A DNA stretch of 18,454 bases from an archaeon (GTDB lineage Archaea; Asgardarchaeota; Hermodarchaeia; Hermodarchaeales; Hermodarchaeaceae), in the NCBI GenBank assembly GCA_016550405.1, contig JABXGX010000072.1, positions 1-18,454 on the forward strand, in the 5' to 3' direction. Below the pieces are notes generated by a model. The model ran no database searches and had not been told where the DNA came from. It worked only from the letters and a program-made list of their open reading frames with translations. Made by a program: the position numbers and the translations under genes. Shown here piece after piece: positions 7,369 to 14,451 of the stretch. The stretch's first letter is position 1. Each line of letters opens with the position of its first letter.

Positions 7369-7411
7369 ACCCCGGGACCGCGGTTCGAATCCGCGCCGGG
7401 CTACCATCTTA

Positions 7412-8248
7412 TTAATCTTTAGAAATTAAGCTAGGATACCAGTTTCGGGTTTTTCCTGTTGCCGTTTTTTCATCCCACTCAGCAAGAATTCTTACTGCTT
7501 CACAGGCTGTTTGACTAGCCTCTCTTTCACCAAGGGTAGCAAATTCATCAGTCTCCCTGTTGGCAAAAACTGTACAAATCGTTCCACTTCTTAATCCGAA
7601 AAGGTTTGAGAGTGTAAATAAGACAGAGGATTCCATTTCAAAATTAAGAACACGCGCGGCCTTCAAATCAGATATGATATCGTTCATAAAGGATTGCCAA
7701 TAATTCTGAAATCCTGGGCGTCCTTGCCCTGTGTAGAAGCTATCTGTCGTGCATGTTATTCCAACATGATATCTGTATCCAAGACTTTCTGCTGCTTCAA
7801 TCAGTGCTAAAATCACTTGGTGATTGGCGAATGCAGGATACTGAGGCGGAACATATTGTGAAGATGTACCATCATATCTTACAGCTCCAGTTGAAATTAT
7901 TAAATCGCCACATTTAATCTGCTTTTGAATCGCCCCTGAACTCCCCACCCGAATCAAGGTGTTTGCACCAATAGCCGCTAGTTCCTCAATCGCGATTGCA
8001 GTGGCAGGACAACCGATACCTGTCGATGTTGTGGTAATTGGCGCTCCTTTGTAAGAACCAGTAAAGGTTAGATAGGTTCTTTTATTCCCCACTTGGCTAG
8101 CTGTGTCCCAGAGTTCAGAAATGAGTTTTGCGCGGGTTGGATCACCAGGCAAAAGCACAGAGGTAGCGATGTCGGCGGGTTTAAGTCCAATGTGGTATTG
8201 TACTTTATCAGCTGTCTCGGGACGATTAGCTGATTTCCATTTCTTCAT
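7412..8248 (-). CDS. udp: Uridine phosphorylase
   Basis: 278 residues of the PNP/UDP phosphorylase family, a soluble enzyme converting uridine and phosphate to uracil and ribose-1-phosphate. Landmarks: phosphate-binding GDPTRAKLI at 35-43, RVGSSGAI at 100-107, and the ribose-binding FEMES at 203-207. FYTGQGRP around 171-178 places Gln and Arg (Q175, R177) as in the uracil-recognition pair of the E. coli enzyme, which favours uridine over purine nucleosides. Length is close to the bacterial enzyme with a short N-terminal extension of about 15 residues. ATG 8248 is preceded by AAGGT. It follows the membrane winged-helix gene by 28 bases, so it may be co-transcribed, though a TATATAG run in that gap could act as its own promoter. 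Confidence 0.92.
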   Translation of the reverse strand: MKKWKSANRPETADKVQYHIGLKPADIATSVLLPGDPTRAKLISELWDTASQVGNKRTYLTFTGSYKGAPITTTSTGIGCPATAIAIEELAAIGANTLIRVGSSGAIQKQIKCGDLIISTGAVRYDGTSSQYVPPQYPAFANHQVILALIEAAESLGYRYHVGITCTTDSFYTGQGRPGFQNYWQSFMNDIISDLKAARVLNFEMESSVLFTLSNLFGLRSGTICTVFANRETDEFATLGEREASQTACEAVRILAEWDEKTATGKTRNWYPSLISKD

Positions 8249-8276
8249 CTAATTTACCTTCTATATACAGAAAGGG

Positions 8277-8882
8277 TCATTTCGATCCACGTCGATAACT
8301 GGGTCGTACTTTCCGTGTGACTTTTTCTTCTCGTTCTTCAATTCTTCCTTCTTCGATGAGAAGTTCAATGGTTTTATCAAGTTCAGATCTACTAAGTTGA
8401 TTTGAATTGGCAATCTCTCCGCGTGGTTGACCCGCATTATACGAGTCGATTATCTTGTTTAGTAGTTTTTCTCCCATATAGACATGTTTACCCTGAGAAG
8501 TTATGAGCATTCCTTGAAGTTTTGTTACCTTCGATTTCACCATTCGGTTCAGTTCTACTTCAATTTTTGCAGGCGTCTCATCTAATTTTTGGGCTAATTC
8601 AATTAGAGGTATTCTTTCAACTTCTTTTAATTCACTTCTAAGACTTCGAATGAATAGCCTTCTCCGATAGTAAAGAAGCCCAATAATTAGAATGGCAATT
8701 GAAATAACGAGGCCAAGGATTCCATAACTGAGCAGTGGGTTAAGCGCAAACGTGGTTTGAATAGCAGTTACCAAAGTTATTGTATTTTGTGATTGAAAAA
8801 GTACAAAATCAATGACCAGCAACACAATTGTTATTCCAATTATCGTAAGCAGTATCTTCGAGATTCCCGATTTCCATCCCAT
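8277..8882 (-). CDS. Membrane-anchored winged-helix protein of unknown function
   Basis: 201 residues. Two membrane helices occur at about 9-29 and 47-68, followed by the basic stop-transfer YYRRRLFIRSLR. The cytosolic part shows two tandem winged-helix-like units. The first spans about 85-135 (IPLIELAQKLDETPAKIEVELNRMV). The second spans about 150-185 (RGEIANSNQLSRSELDKTIELLIEEGRI). The tail is strongly basic (RKVRPSYRRGSK). ATG 8882 has GAGGG eight bases upstream. It lies 31 bases after the PAC2-family gene and 28 before uridine phosphorylase, all on one strand. A one-component membrane regulator, or a PCI-like scaffold, could look like this; no function is assigned. Confidence 0.75.
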   Translation of the reverse strand: MGWKSGISKILLTIIGITIVLLVIDFVLFQSQNTITLVTAIQTTFALNPLLSYGILGLVISIAILIIGLLYYRRRLFIRSLRSELKEVERIPLIELAQKLDETPAKIEVELNRMVKSKVTKLQGMLITSQGKHVYMGEKLLNKIIDSYNAGQPRGEIANSNQLSRSELDKTIELLIEEGRIEEREEKVTRKVRPSYRRGSK

Positions 8883-8913
8883 AAATAGCCCTCAATTCAC
8901 AGTTTCAAGGTTA

Positions 8914-9687
8914 CTAGCCAATGTAGCTAGCACTTTCGGATTCATCTCGAGGCTCTTGTCTTTCACGTTGCTGAAGGAGATGATACTTCACCTGGGCGAA
9001 AATGCCCTTCATTTCATCAATCTTCTGTTCTAATTCAGAAAGATCAGCTTTAACACCAAATCGGTCATTAAGAACTTCAACGATTAGTTTAGACGCACGA
9101 GGATCTAAACGAAGTAAAGGAACAGTTTCGGCTAGTAGGCATACTCCTTCTATTCCATACTTTAGATTAGCCCATGCTGGAATTACACCATTTGCCCCAT
9201 TAATAACACCGTCAACCATTGGCTCAACATACTCTAGCTCAGTGAAAAAGGATTGGAATTTCTTTCCTGTTGATGAGACAAATACCTTTGGAGATTCTGG
9301 GTATTCTCCAGGTACGTAAGCCCCTGTGGCGGCGACCTTGGTGACATTTAGCTTCTTAAAGGTTTCAGCAATCCTATTTGAGAATTCATATATTCCTTGG
9401 GAGGTTGAGGGTTGAAAGTCACCGGATACGAGGAGAACATCATGTTTCAATGATGTATTTTTATGGAGATAGATTTGGCATTCAGGAATTTTCATCATGC
9501 CATCTTCGTCGATCATTACATGGGGCGGAAAGTCATCAGAGAGAACCTGTATAATTGGTTCTGCTTTGAGGCTGCGAATAATAACTTCAATAGCTAATTT
9601 TCCTACACTTGCGATTCCTGGCATACCAACAAGTGCTATTGGATCTCGCAGATTCTTTACCTCTTTTAACCAGATAATTTCGATCAT
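8914..9687 (-). CDS. PAC2-family protein (proteasome assembly chaperone-like)
   Basis: 257 residues. The N-terminal segment IALVGMPGIASVGKLA (17-32) is the hallmark of the PAC2 / COG2047-type family. Further matches are KVAATGAYVPGEY, a central GVINGANGVIPAWA, and GVCLLAETVPL. The end, from about 205, is a charged coiled coil (LSELEQKIDEMKGIF). Archaeal members (PbaA/PbaB) and eukaryotic PAC2 are linked to assembly of 20S proteasome alpha rings, and some archaeal members form scaffolds of uncertain role. No proteasome gene is in the window. The leader contains GGGGAT before ATG 9687 and a TTTAAA box near 9732. Confidence 0.85.
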   Translation of the reverse strand: MIEIIWLKEVKNLRDPIALVGMPGIASVGKLAIEVIIRSLKAEPIIQVLSDDFPPHVMIDEDGMMKIPECQIYLHKNTSLKHDVLLVSGDFQPSTSQGIYEFSNRIAETFKKLNVTKVAATGAYVPGEYPESPKVFVSSTGKKFQSFFTELEYVEPMVDGVINGANGVIPAWANLKYGIEGVCLLAETVPLLRLDPRASKLIVEVLNDRFGVKADLSELEQKIDEMKGIFAQVKYHLLQQRERQEPRDESESASYIG

Positions 9688-9767
9688 TGGTAATCCCCAC
9701 AGGGCGTTTAGGCTTCAGGAAGAGGAGATTTAAACTTTATGTCCTGACTTCTTCTCTACACTGATTC

Positions 9768-10772
9768 CTAATTGATTATTCCAGAAGAATATGCCGGAAT
9801 ATAATCAATTCGCTGACGAACTATTCTCAGTAAGGCGTTCCTTATCTTATCTTGATTCAACGGTAGAAGTTGGGAAAAATCATCCTGTATGACGCTAATG
9901 CGCTTGCATAAACTATCTGGGGCAATTACGATCAACTCACGATTTTGAGCGTATTCCCCCGCTAATATTCTAAGCTGTTCTTTTTCTCCATCAAAGAAGT
10001 GAAGAGTAAGTTGGAGATCTGGTAAGAAGAAATCTTGCGTGGATGTTTCTTGGTATTTTAGATTCAATTCAGCTAACACGGCCTTGGTAATGTGTACAAA
10101 ATATGTTTCAAGTGCCTTACTTCGATTGAAGAAGTATAATGTATCATGCCCACAAACTTCACTTTGGATTCCAAGTCGTTTGGCTAAGGCCTCTAGTTTT
10201 TGTGCGGGTAAGTTCATATACCTCGCGAAGTATCGTTCAGTCCAATAGGTTTTGATTGCATTTCTTAGATGCAAACATAAGTTTTCTTGTTTTTGACTTA
10301 TTGAATGCAGGTTGCCTTCTTTTGTTTTCGATGAAATACGAGAGGTTTGTACTTGCGGAAGTGGTCTTTCATTAGATGTGAGATTAGCCCAATTTACTAA
10401 TGAATCGGAAAACCGCTGGACGTTCTCTTCGGTTAATTCCTGAATGGATATTGCTTGTTGTATATGAGTAATGTCCAAACCATCTTTCCTTAGTTCATCA
10501 ATTGCCCTTAGTAATCTTACTTTTATTTTCGAAACACCAGTCGAAAAGATAGTAATTCGGAGTTTAAGCGGAGTCCTCACCCGAAGAATCCACTGAATCG
10601 AATCTATATCTAACTGGTTCTTCGGAAACAAGAGTAGCTCATGTGCTTCAGTTACATATACTTCAGTAATATCGCATCCGAGGGCGTCCTCAGAAACAAC
10701 AAAATCGATATTCTGATTTCTTAGATTCTGAACTAGTTTCGATACAAACCCAGTAATTTGCTGATTGAACAT
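9768..10772 (-). CDS. Conserved-looking hypothetical protein
   Basis: 334 residues, not recognised. There is no signal peptide or membrane helix. An N-terminal alpha/beta unit (about 1-110: NIDFVVSEDALGCDITEVYV, then LLLFPKNQLDIDSIQWIL and LKLRITIFSTGVSKIKVRLL) is followed by a polar linker at about 125-160 rich in Ser, Gln and Lys. A second alpha/beta unit follows (AIKTYWTERYFARYMNLP, LQLTLHFFDGEKEQLRILAGEY, RELIVIAPDSL). The alternating strands and charged ends would suit a nucleotide- or nucleic-acid-handling protein, but no catalytic motif can be named. It stands alone, with 80 bases to the PAC2-family start and 130 bases to the ParB-fold gene stop. Codon use matches its neighbours. Confidence 0.7.
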   Translation of the reverse strand: MFNQQITGFVSKLVQNLRNQNIDFVVSEDALGCDITEVYVTEAHELLLFPKNQLDIDSIQWILRVRTPLKLRITIFSTGVSKIKVRLLRAIDELRKDGLDITHIQQAISIQELTEENVQRFSDSLVNWANLTSNERPLPQVQTSRISSKTKEGNLHSISQKQENLCLHLRNAIKTYWTERYFARYMNLPAQKLEALAKRLGIQSEVCGHDTLYFFNRSKALETYFVHITKAVLAELNLKYQETSTQDFFLPDLQLTLHFFDGEKEQLRILAGEYAQNRELIVIAPDSLCKRISVIQDDFSQLLPLNQDKIRNALLRIVRQRIDYIPAYSSGIIN

Positions 10773-10902
10773 TGATTATCAAAAATTCCAGTTGTAAATA
10801 GTACATAAGGTCATAACATTTCAACTACTAGAGATGGCCTTGAATATAGTGTCTGAATAACTAATATTGCGAACACTAAATTGAGGAGATTAGATCTGGA
10901 AA

Positions 10903-11763
10903 TCAGGAGTCTGTGAAAAGATAAGTGTGTTCTTCATATCGCCGCCCATCAATAACGGAACCAGGTTCTTTCTTAGTTATTTGTTTAGATTTGAGATGAG
11001 TGAATAGTTGCTGGTTGGCTTCTTCAAGATTTACTTCTTTTAACCAAGAAAGTGGAACATTAGTGAACAAGGGCCTTGCAGGAACAACATGTCGAGTGGT
11101 TTTATGAGCAAACAAAATGTGTTGTAAGGCGCTTTCTACTACCTCTTCTTTCGTTAGTGAAGGAACAATCAACACGGGGCGTTTTTCTGATTGAAGACTT
11201 GCAAGAGCGTCAGCTTCTGTGCTGTAGATTATTTCAAACCCAATCTGTTGGGCAACAACTTCGACTTCAGCAATTTTATCATAGATTTTTTTGATTGGGA
11301 GTGAATCTTGAGGTGCGAATAATACTGCTGTTTTTCCAATGGCGAGGGCTGCCATAGCGTTCCGAGTATTTACAGTTTCATAAGCCTGCTTAGATGACTG
11401 CTGGATTTGCTTGTATCGCCCTTTAGTAATGACTCCATCAAGTAAGCTCTTATATGAAAAATCGCCGTCAAATTCTCGGTACCAAGCATATAATTCTATA
11501 GCGGGATTCTGATAATTCACTAAGCAGACTGGGACAATTTCACAATGAAGGTTTTTCAAAGCCGCAACTCTATGCATACCATCTAAAACAACATTTGTTT
11601 CTATATCAACGATAATTGGATGCTTCAGAATCTGCTCTTCAAGGAGTTCCTTTTGAAGTTGATTAAGTGCCGAAGGTATGGTTTCTTCATGTGTATAAAG
11701 GGAGTCAACTGAAAGGAACCTGATTTCCATTCGTAGTTGAGGAGTATTGATAACAACTCCCAT
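10903..11763 (-). CDS. ParB/Sulfiredoxin-fold protein, SerK/SbnI-like (possible free-serine kinase)
   Basis: 286 residues from ATG 11763, which has GGAG eight bases upstream; an in-frame TTG at 11769 is too close to that site. The N-terminal domain has LLEEQILKHPIIVD, then VVLDGMHRVAALKNL, with DGMHR at 61-65. This is the ParB-fold signature shared by archaeal ADP-dependent serine kinase SerK and staphylococcal SbnI, where DGxHR binds nucleotide. A conserved-looking HEE near 25-27 fits the SerK catalytic Glu region. The rest (about 110-286) is longer than plain SerK and includes PVLIVPSLTKEEVVE. The biochemical role is inferred. Alternative: a ParB-like regulator. No partition partner (ParA) lies nearby, which argues against a segregation role. 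Confidence 0.6.
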   Translation of the reverse strand: MGVVINTPQLRMEIRFLSVDSLYTHEETIPSALNQLQKELLEEQILKHPIIVDIETNVVLDGMHRVAALKNLHCEIVPVCLVNYQNPAIELYAWYREFDGDFSYKSLLDGVITKGRYKQIQQSSKQAYETVNTRNAMAALAIGKTAVLFAPQDSLPIKKIYDKIAEVEVVAQQIGFEIIYSTEADALASLQSEKRPVLIVPSLTKEEVVESALQHILFAHKTTRHVVPARPLFTNVPLSWLKEVNLEEANQQLFTHLKSKQITKKEPGSVIDGRRYEEHTYLFTDS

Positions 11764-11824
11764 AAGCAAGACTCCGTTAAATTCATTTTAGTTGGTTAAT
11801 TCTTATCAAAAAGTGAGAACCTAG

Positions 11825-12034
11825 TTAAGCCATAATTACGTCCTCATCTTGACGAAGTATCATTAAGCGCGTAATATAACCCGCGATACGGTTACGCAGC
11901 CGTTTAGTGGTGTTTGTTAGTAGTTCGTCGACAACCTCTTTGTTCTGATCAAAGTCAGTTGAAAAACTATCAGAGTACCTTTCTACAAGTTCTCTTGATA
12001 ACCTCTTCACCAAGACCGTTCTAACCTTACCCAT
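11825..12034 (-). CDS. rps17e: Small-subunit ribosomal protein eS17
   Basis: 69 residues, the normal archaeal length. It opens with MGKVRTVLVKRLSRELVERY, then FSTDFDQNKEVVDEL, and carries the family signature RLRNRIAGYITRLM. eS17 is an archaeal/eukaryotic protein of the 30S/40S head. ATG 12034 is preceded by GGAGTGA about six bases upstream. A CTAAAAG element near 12080 may be its promoter. It lies between the SerK-like gene downstream (gap about 60 bases) and the divergent tRNA-Glu gene. Confidence 0.97.
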   Translation of the reverse strand: MGKVRTVLVKRLSRELVERYSDSFSTDFDQNKEVVDELLTNTTKRLRNRIAGYITRLMILRQDEDVIMA

Positions 12035-12143
12035 ATTGATTCACTCCAGTTATTCATGATGATACGGCGATACTTTTAGTAGGCTATTAGGATTTTGTAG
12101 GTTTGAAAGAGTTACCCTTTTTTAATGTCACCACGGTCGAAAG

Positions 12144-12151
12144 TTTAAAAA
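12144..12151 (+). promoter_or_regulatory. TATA-like box of tRNA-Glu
   Basis: TTTAAAAA centred about 30 bases before the first base of the mature tRNA, the expected archaeal spacing for a transcript starting a few bases upstream of the 5' end. Confidence 0.6.
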
Positions 12152-12177
12152 AGCGACGCTAGAACTCATTCGTCATA

Positions 12178-12287
12178 GCCGCGTTAGTGTAGCCAGGTCA
12201 ATCATCTGAGGCTCTCGACCTTAGGACCGGGGTTCGAATCCTCTCGGGATTCTGTTCCGTCTGGTGAAAATCCCCGACGCGGCACCA
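12178..12287 (+). tRNA. tRNA-Glu (CTC) with a T-loop intron
   Basis: The acceptor stem pairs GCCGCGT with ACGCGGC, followed by discriminator A and encoded CCA. The anticodon arm is TGAGG-CTCTCGA-CCTTA, giving anticodon CTC. The D-arm GTGTAGCCAGGTCAATCATC matches the archaeal tRNA-Glu pattern. The T-stem CGGGG/CCCCG is complete only if 32 bases between the T-loop halves are removed, leaving a 78-base mature RNA. G1-C72 separates it from the A1-U72 tRNA-Gln in the same window, as expected where one glutamyl-tRNA synthetase charges both. It converges on tgtA, whose stop is 24 bases away. Confidence 0.93.
12239..12270 (+). other. T-loop intron (59/60) of tRNA-Glu
   Basis: A bulge-helix-bulge can be drawn directly: T-stem CGGGG/CCCCG, central helix TTCG (12233-12236) with TGAA (12265-12268, one G-U), and bulges AAT and AAT. 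Cutting between the second and third bulge bases removes 32 bases and restores TTCGAAT. The intron itself folds with CGGGA/TTCCG around a 5-base loop. Confidence 0.88.
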
Positions 12288-12310
12288 TTTTTGAGCTCAC
12301 TCTATTTGAG

Positions 12311-13915
12311 TTATTTTAATTCAAGGGCAATCTTCGACACAATTCGTTTCAAAGATTCTTTGCTGAAATCAGTAGTTGAGAAGTTGTATTTTTTCTTTTG
12401 TTGTTTTAGTAATTGTGTACTACCTCGTTGGAAAGATTTCCAATTGACTATTCTAGAAAAAATTCCAAAAATCTGGCTATATTGGGGATTGTTGACCAAA
12501 AACACGTTTAGTTGATCCAACACTGTGGGGTTAAACTCAACTAAGTGTGAAGAAGGTGTTACATTCTGAGCAAGAGGATAATAACTCGTTATTTCGAGTG
12601 GAACCAGTCCAAAAATTGGAGAAACAAAAATCGTATCGAATAAGTGTTGAGCGCTGGGGATTATACCTCTGATTTGTTTTCTGAACCGTTCGAATTCTTT
12701 TGTGGTGTGGTATGGTGTATTTTGAGGAGCAGAAAGCAATATCAGTGTATTTCGTTGGGGCTCGGGAGAGATATATTGTTTGATTTTTTCATTATGTCGG
12801 ATAATTTCCGGTTGGTATAGTGACCAGTGGCTTGAAATGTAGATAGCTCTTTTTTTTGTAAGTGGTGAAGTTTGTTCGAAAAGCGGTTGATAATTTAGTA
12901 ATTGATTCATGGCATCGACTAAAGCAGGATGACTACTTAGCCTGCTTTCAACCAGTCTCCAAAGACGTCCCTCCCTGATTGCGTGCTTAATTCGCTTAAT
13001 CTCATTTTGGCAGATATACAGATTGTGCTCAGCCAGTACTTGAACACGCTTCTTTCTCTCAAGTTGTTTCATTTCAGATATTGAATACTGGGTACAGATA
13101 GGACATGTGCAAAAGTCTTCATGAAGTTCTGAGAGCCGATAGGTTCCTTCAGCTGAAAGAAGTCGATCATTTTTAGCAAATAGTGCATAAGCTGCTGAAT
13201 CAAACATATCACACCCCATTGCGACTATTAAGGGGAAAATCAGAGGATGACCAGCCCCGAATAGATGAACGGGTTTATCGATAGATATGATGCTTTTTGC
13301 AGTAAGGACCAAATCAACTAATTTACTAAATTCGTATTGTTCCATTAGCTGAGTTGGACTTCCGATAGCGTAGATAGAAAAATCAAGTTCATTAATTGCA
13401 TAAGCAGCCTTCTGAACAAGGTCAAGGTAAGTTCCACCTTGGATTGGACCAACCCATAAAATACTGGATTTTTGACGTTGAGACATCGAAGCATTAGCCC
13501 GGCGAAGCGTTTCTTCTACAGTGTGTTCTGCTTCAGCGTATTTTGCTTTCCCCCCGGTTGGCACATCTAAGATTACGGCAATATCGGTTTCAATGTCCTC
13601 TTGAAATTTTATTACTTCTTCAGGCGTGATTTGAACATCGCCATAAACTAGGAGTTGATATGCGCCCGAATCAGTCATAATTGATCCAGGAAAATCGAGA
13701 ACATCATGGATTTTTCCTTGTTTACCCATTTTTGAAAGTAAATACGCATTCGTGATTATTATTTGACAATCGAAGTCCTGAAACATTTTCTTTGGAGGTA
13801 TTAATTCTCTTGCAGGATGAACAACTGGTACAAAAGTTGGTGTTTCAACTAGACCACTCTTTGTTCGGAACTTAGCTATTCGAGCAAGTAAATCCTTTTG
13901 AATGATTTCTATCAT
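12311..13915 (-). CDS. tgtA: tRNA-guanine(15) transglycosylase (archaeosine biosynthesis)
   Basis: 534 residues. The enzyme swaps G15 in the D-loop of archaeal tRNAs for preQ0, the first tRNA-level step to archaeosine. The catalytic TIM barrel has MTDSGAYQ at 80-87 (Asp82) and MFDSAAYALFA at 237-247 (Asp239, nucleophile region). The zinc site is C269, C271, C274 and H297, with the same CxCxxC-22-H spacing as the Pyrococcus enzyme. The C-terminal part has FGLVPLEITSYYPLA, typical of the C2/DUF5591 region. The chain then ends after a basic tail; I see no PUA domain, and 534 residues is short against about 580 for enzymes that carry one. The SmAP3-like stop lies 14 bases upstream, so the two probably share an mRNA. 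No clear ribosome binding site precedes ATG 13915. Confidence 0.93.
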   Translation of the reverse strand: MIEIIQKDLLARIAKFRTKSGLVETPTFVPVVHPARELIPPKKMFQDFDCQIIITNAYLLSKMGKQGKIHDVLDFPGSIMTDSGAYQLLVYGDVQITPEEVIKFQEDIETDIAVILDVPTGGKAKYAEAEHTVEETLRRANASMSQRQKSSILWVGPIQGGTYLDLVQKAAYAINELDFSIYAIGSPTQLMEQYEFSKLVDLVLTAKSIISIDKPVHLFGAGHPLIFPLIVAMGCDMFDSAAYALFAKNDRLLSAEGTYRLSELHEDFCTCPICTQYSISEMKQLERKKRVQVLAEHNLYICQNEIKRIKHAIREGRLWRLVESRLSSHPALVDAMNQLLNYQPLFEQTSPLTKKRAIYISSHWSLYQPEIIRHNEKIKQYISPEPQRNTLILLSAPQNTPYHTTKEFERFRKQIRGIIPSAQHLFDTIFVSPIFGLVPLEITSYYPLAQNVTPSSHLVEFNPTVLDQLNVFLVNNPQYSQIFGIFSRIVNWKSFQRGSTQLLKQQKKKYNFSTTDFSKESLKRIVSKIALELK

Positions 13916-13929
13916 TGCTAACGCGGCTT

Positions 13930-14379
13930 TTAGGTGGAGATTTCTTCCTCTTTTGCTTCTTGTTCTTCAACAAATCTAGTGTATACTTTTCTAATCCTGT
14001 CTGCTAGTGGTCCTGTGCCTTCTACACCTTGTTCAGTGACACGAACCTTGTTTAAGACAACAATTACTCGTGCGTCTTCAAGGAACCTAACCTCTCCAGG
14101 AGGGAATAGAGTTTCGAGCTGCTCTGCTAAACCCTTCAAATCAAAGGGATCTTCTGTTTTTACCAGTTCGAGTATCGTATGACCAGTAATCAATATTCGG
14201 TGAAAGAGATTTCCTTTTGTATCCCGTGCTTCACCTAATACAACGCTTAGAGTTGAGGGATCATAACCGCGCATCTTACCTGTTAAAGATTTACCAGTGT
14301 TGGTAGTTACAACAACTGTGGCTCCTACCAAAGAGGCCAATTCTTTGAAAAAGTGTCGAGCCCCTGTACTTTGCGACAT
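13930..14379 (-). CDS. Sm-like RNA-binding protein with C-terminal domain (SmAP3/Lsm12-like)
   Basis: 149 residues. Residues 12-75 form an Sm fold: Sm1 with GKSLTGKMRGYDPSTLSVVLGEA (29-51) and Sm2 with RILITGHTILELV (61-73). Sm proteins form rings that bind U-rich RNA. Unlike the short SmAP1/2 proteins, it has a further alpha/beta domain (about 82-140) with VRFLEDARVIVVLNKVRV and GPLADRIRKVYTRFVEEQ, the size and layout of SmAP3 and of the anticodon-binding-like domain in eukaryotic Lsm12. ATG 14379 has GGAGG eight bases upstream and an AATAAATC box near 14399. It is first in an apparent operon with tgtA and divergent from the rpo8-like gene. Confidence 0.85.
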   Translation of the reverse strand: MSQSTGARHFFKELASLVGATVVVTTNTGKSLTGKMRGYDPSTLSVVLGEARDTKGNLFHRILITGHTILELVKTEDPFDLKGLAEQLETLFPPGEVRFLEDARVIVVLNKVRVTEQGVEGTGPLADRIRKVYTRFVEEQEAKEEEIST

Positions 14380-14426
14380 AATGCGTCCTCCAGATTTATT
14401 GGTTTTGTGTAGTGATTATCCATCCG

Positions 14427-14435
14427 TTTTTATAT
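14427..14435 (+). promoter_or_regulatory. TATA-like run before the rpo8-like gene
   Basis: TTTTTATAT lies about 20 bases before ATG 14452. The spacing is a little short for a typical archaeal TATA-to-start distance, but no Shine-Dalgarno sequence is present, so a leaderless message is likely. The divergent SmAP3-like gene has its own box near 14399. Confidence 0.4.
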
Positions 14436-14451
14436 GTTGTTGAGCCACATT

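Larger units (their letters stand above)
7282..7406 (+). tRNA. tRNA-Gln (TTG) with two introns
   Basis: The acceptor stem pairs AGCCCGG with CCGGGCT, followed by discriminator A and an encoded CCA. The T-arm is CGCGG-TTCGAAT-CCGCG. The anticodon stem pairs CGGGG with CCCCG around the loop CTTTGG-A, giving anticodon TTG. An intron of 28 bases sits at the canonical position after base 37, and a further insertion of about 19 to 21 bases lies in the D-loop. After removing both, the mature RNA is about 76 to 78 bases including CCA. A1-U72 is the pair expected for an archaeal tRNA-Gln made by the GatDE amidation route. G15 is present, so the RNA is a candidate archaeosine substrate. No clear TATA box is seen upstream. 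It lies 5 bases from the stop of the convergent uridine phosphorylase gene. Confidence 0.92.

Noticed and set aside
13934..14182. Open frame of 82 codons opposite the Sm-like gene
   Set aside because: Serine- and threonine-rich antisense reading of a well-supported gene; no promoter or ribosome site.
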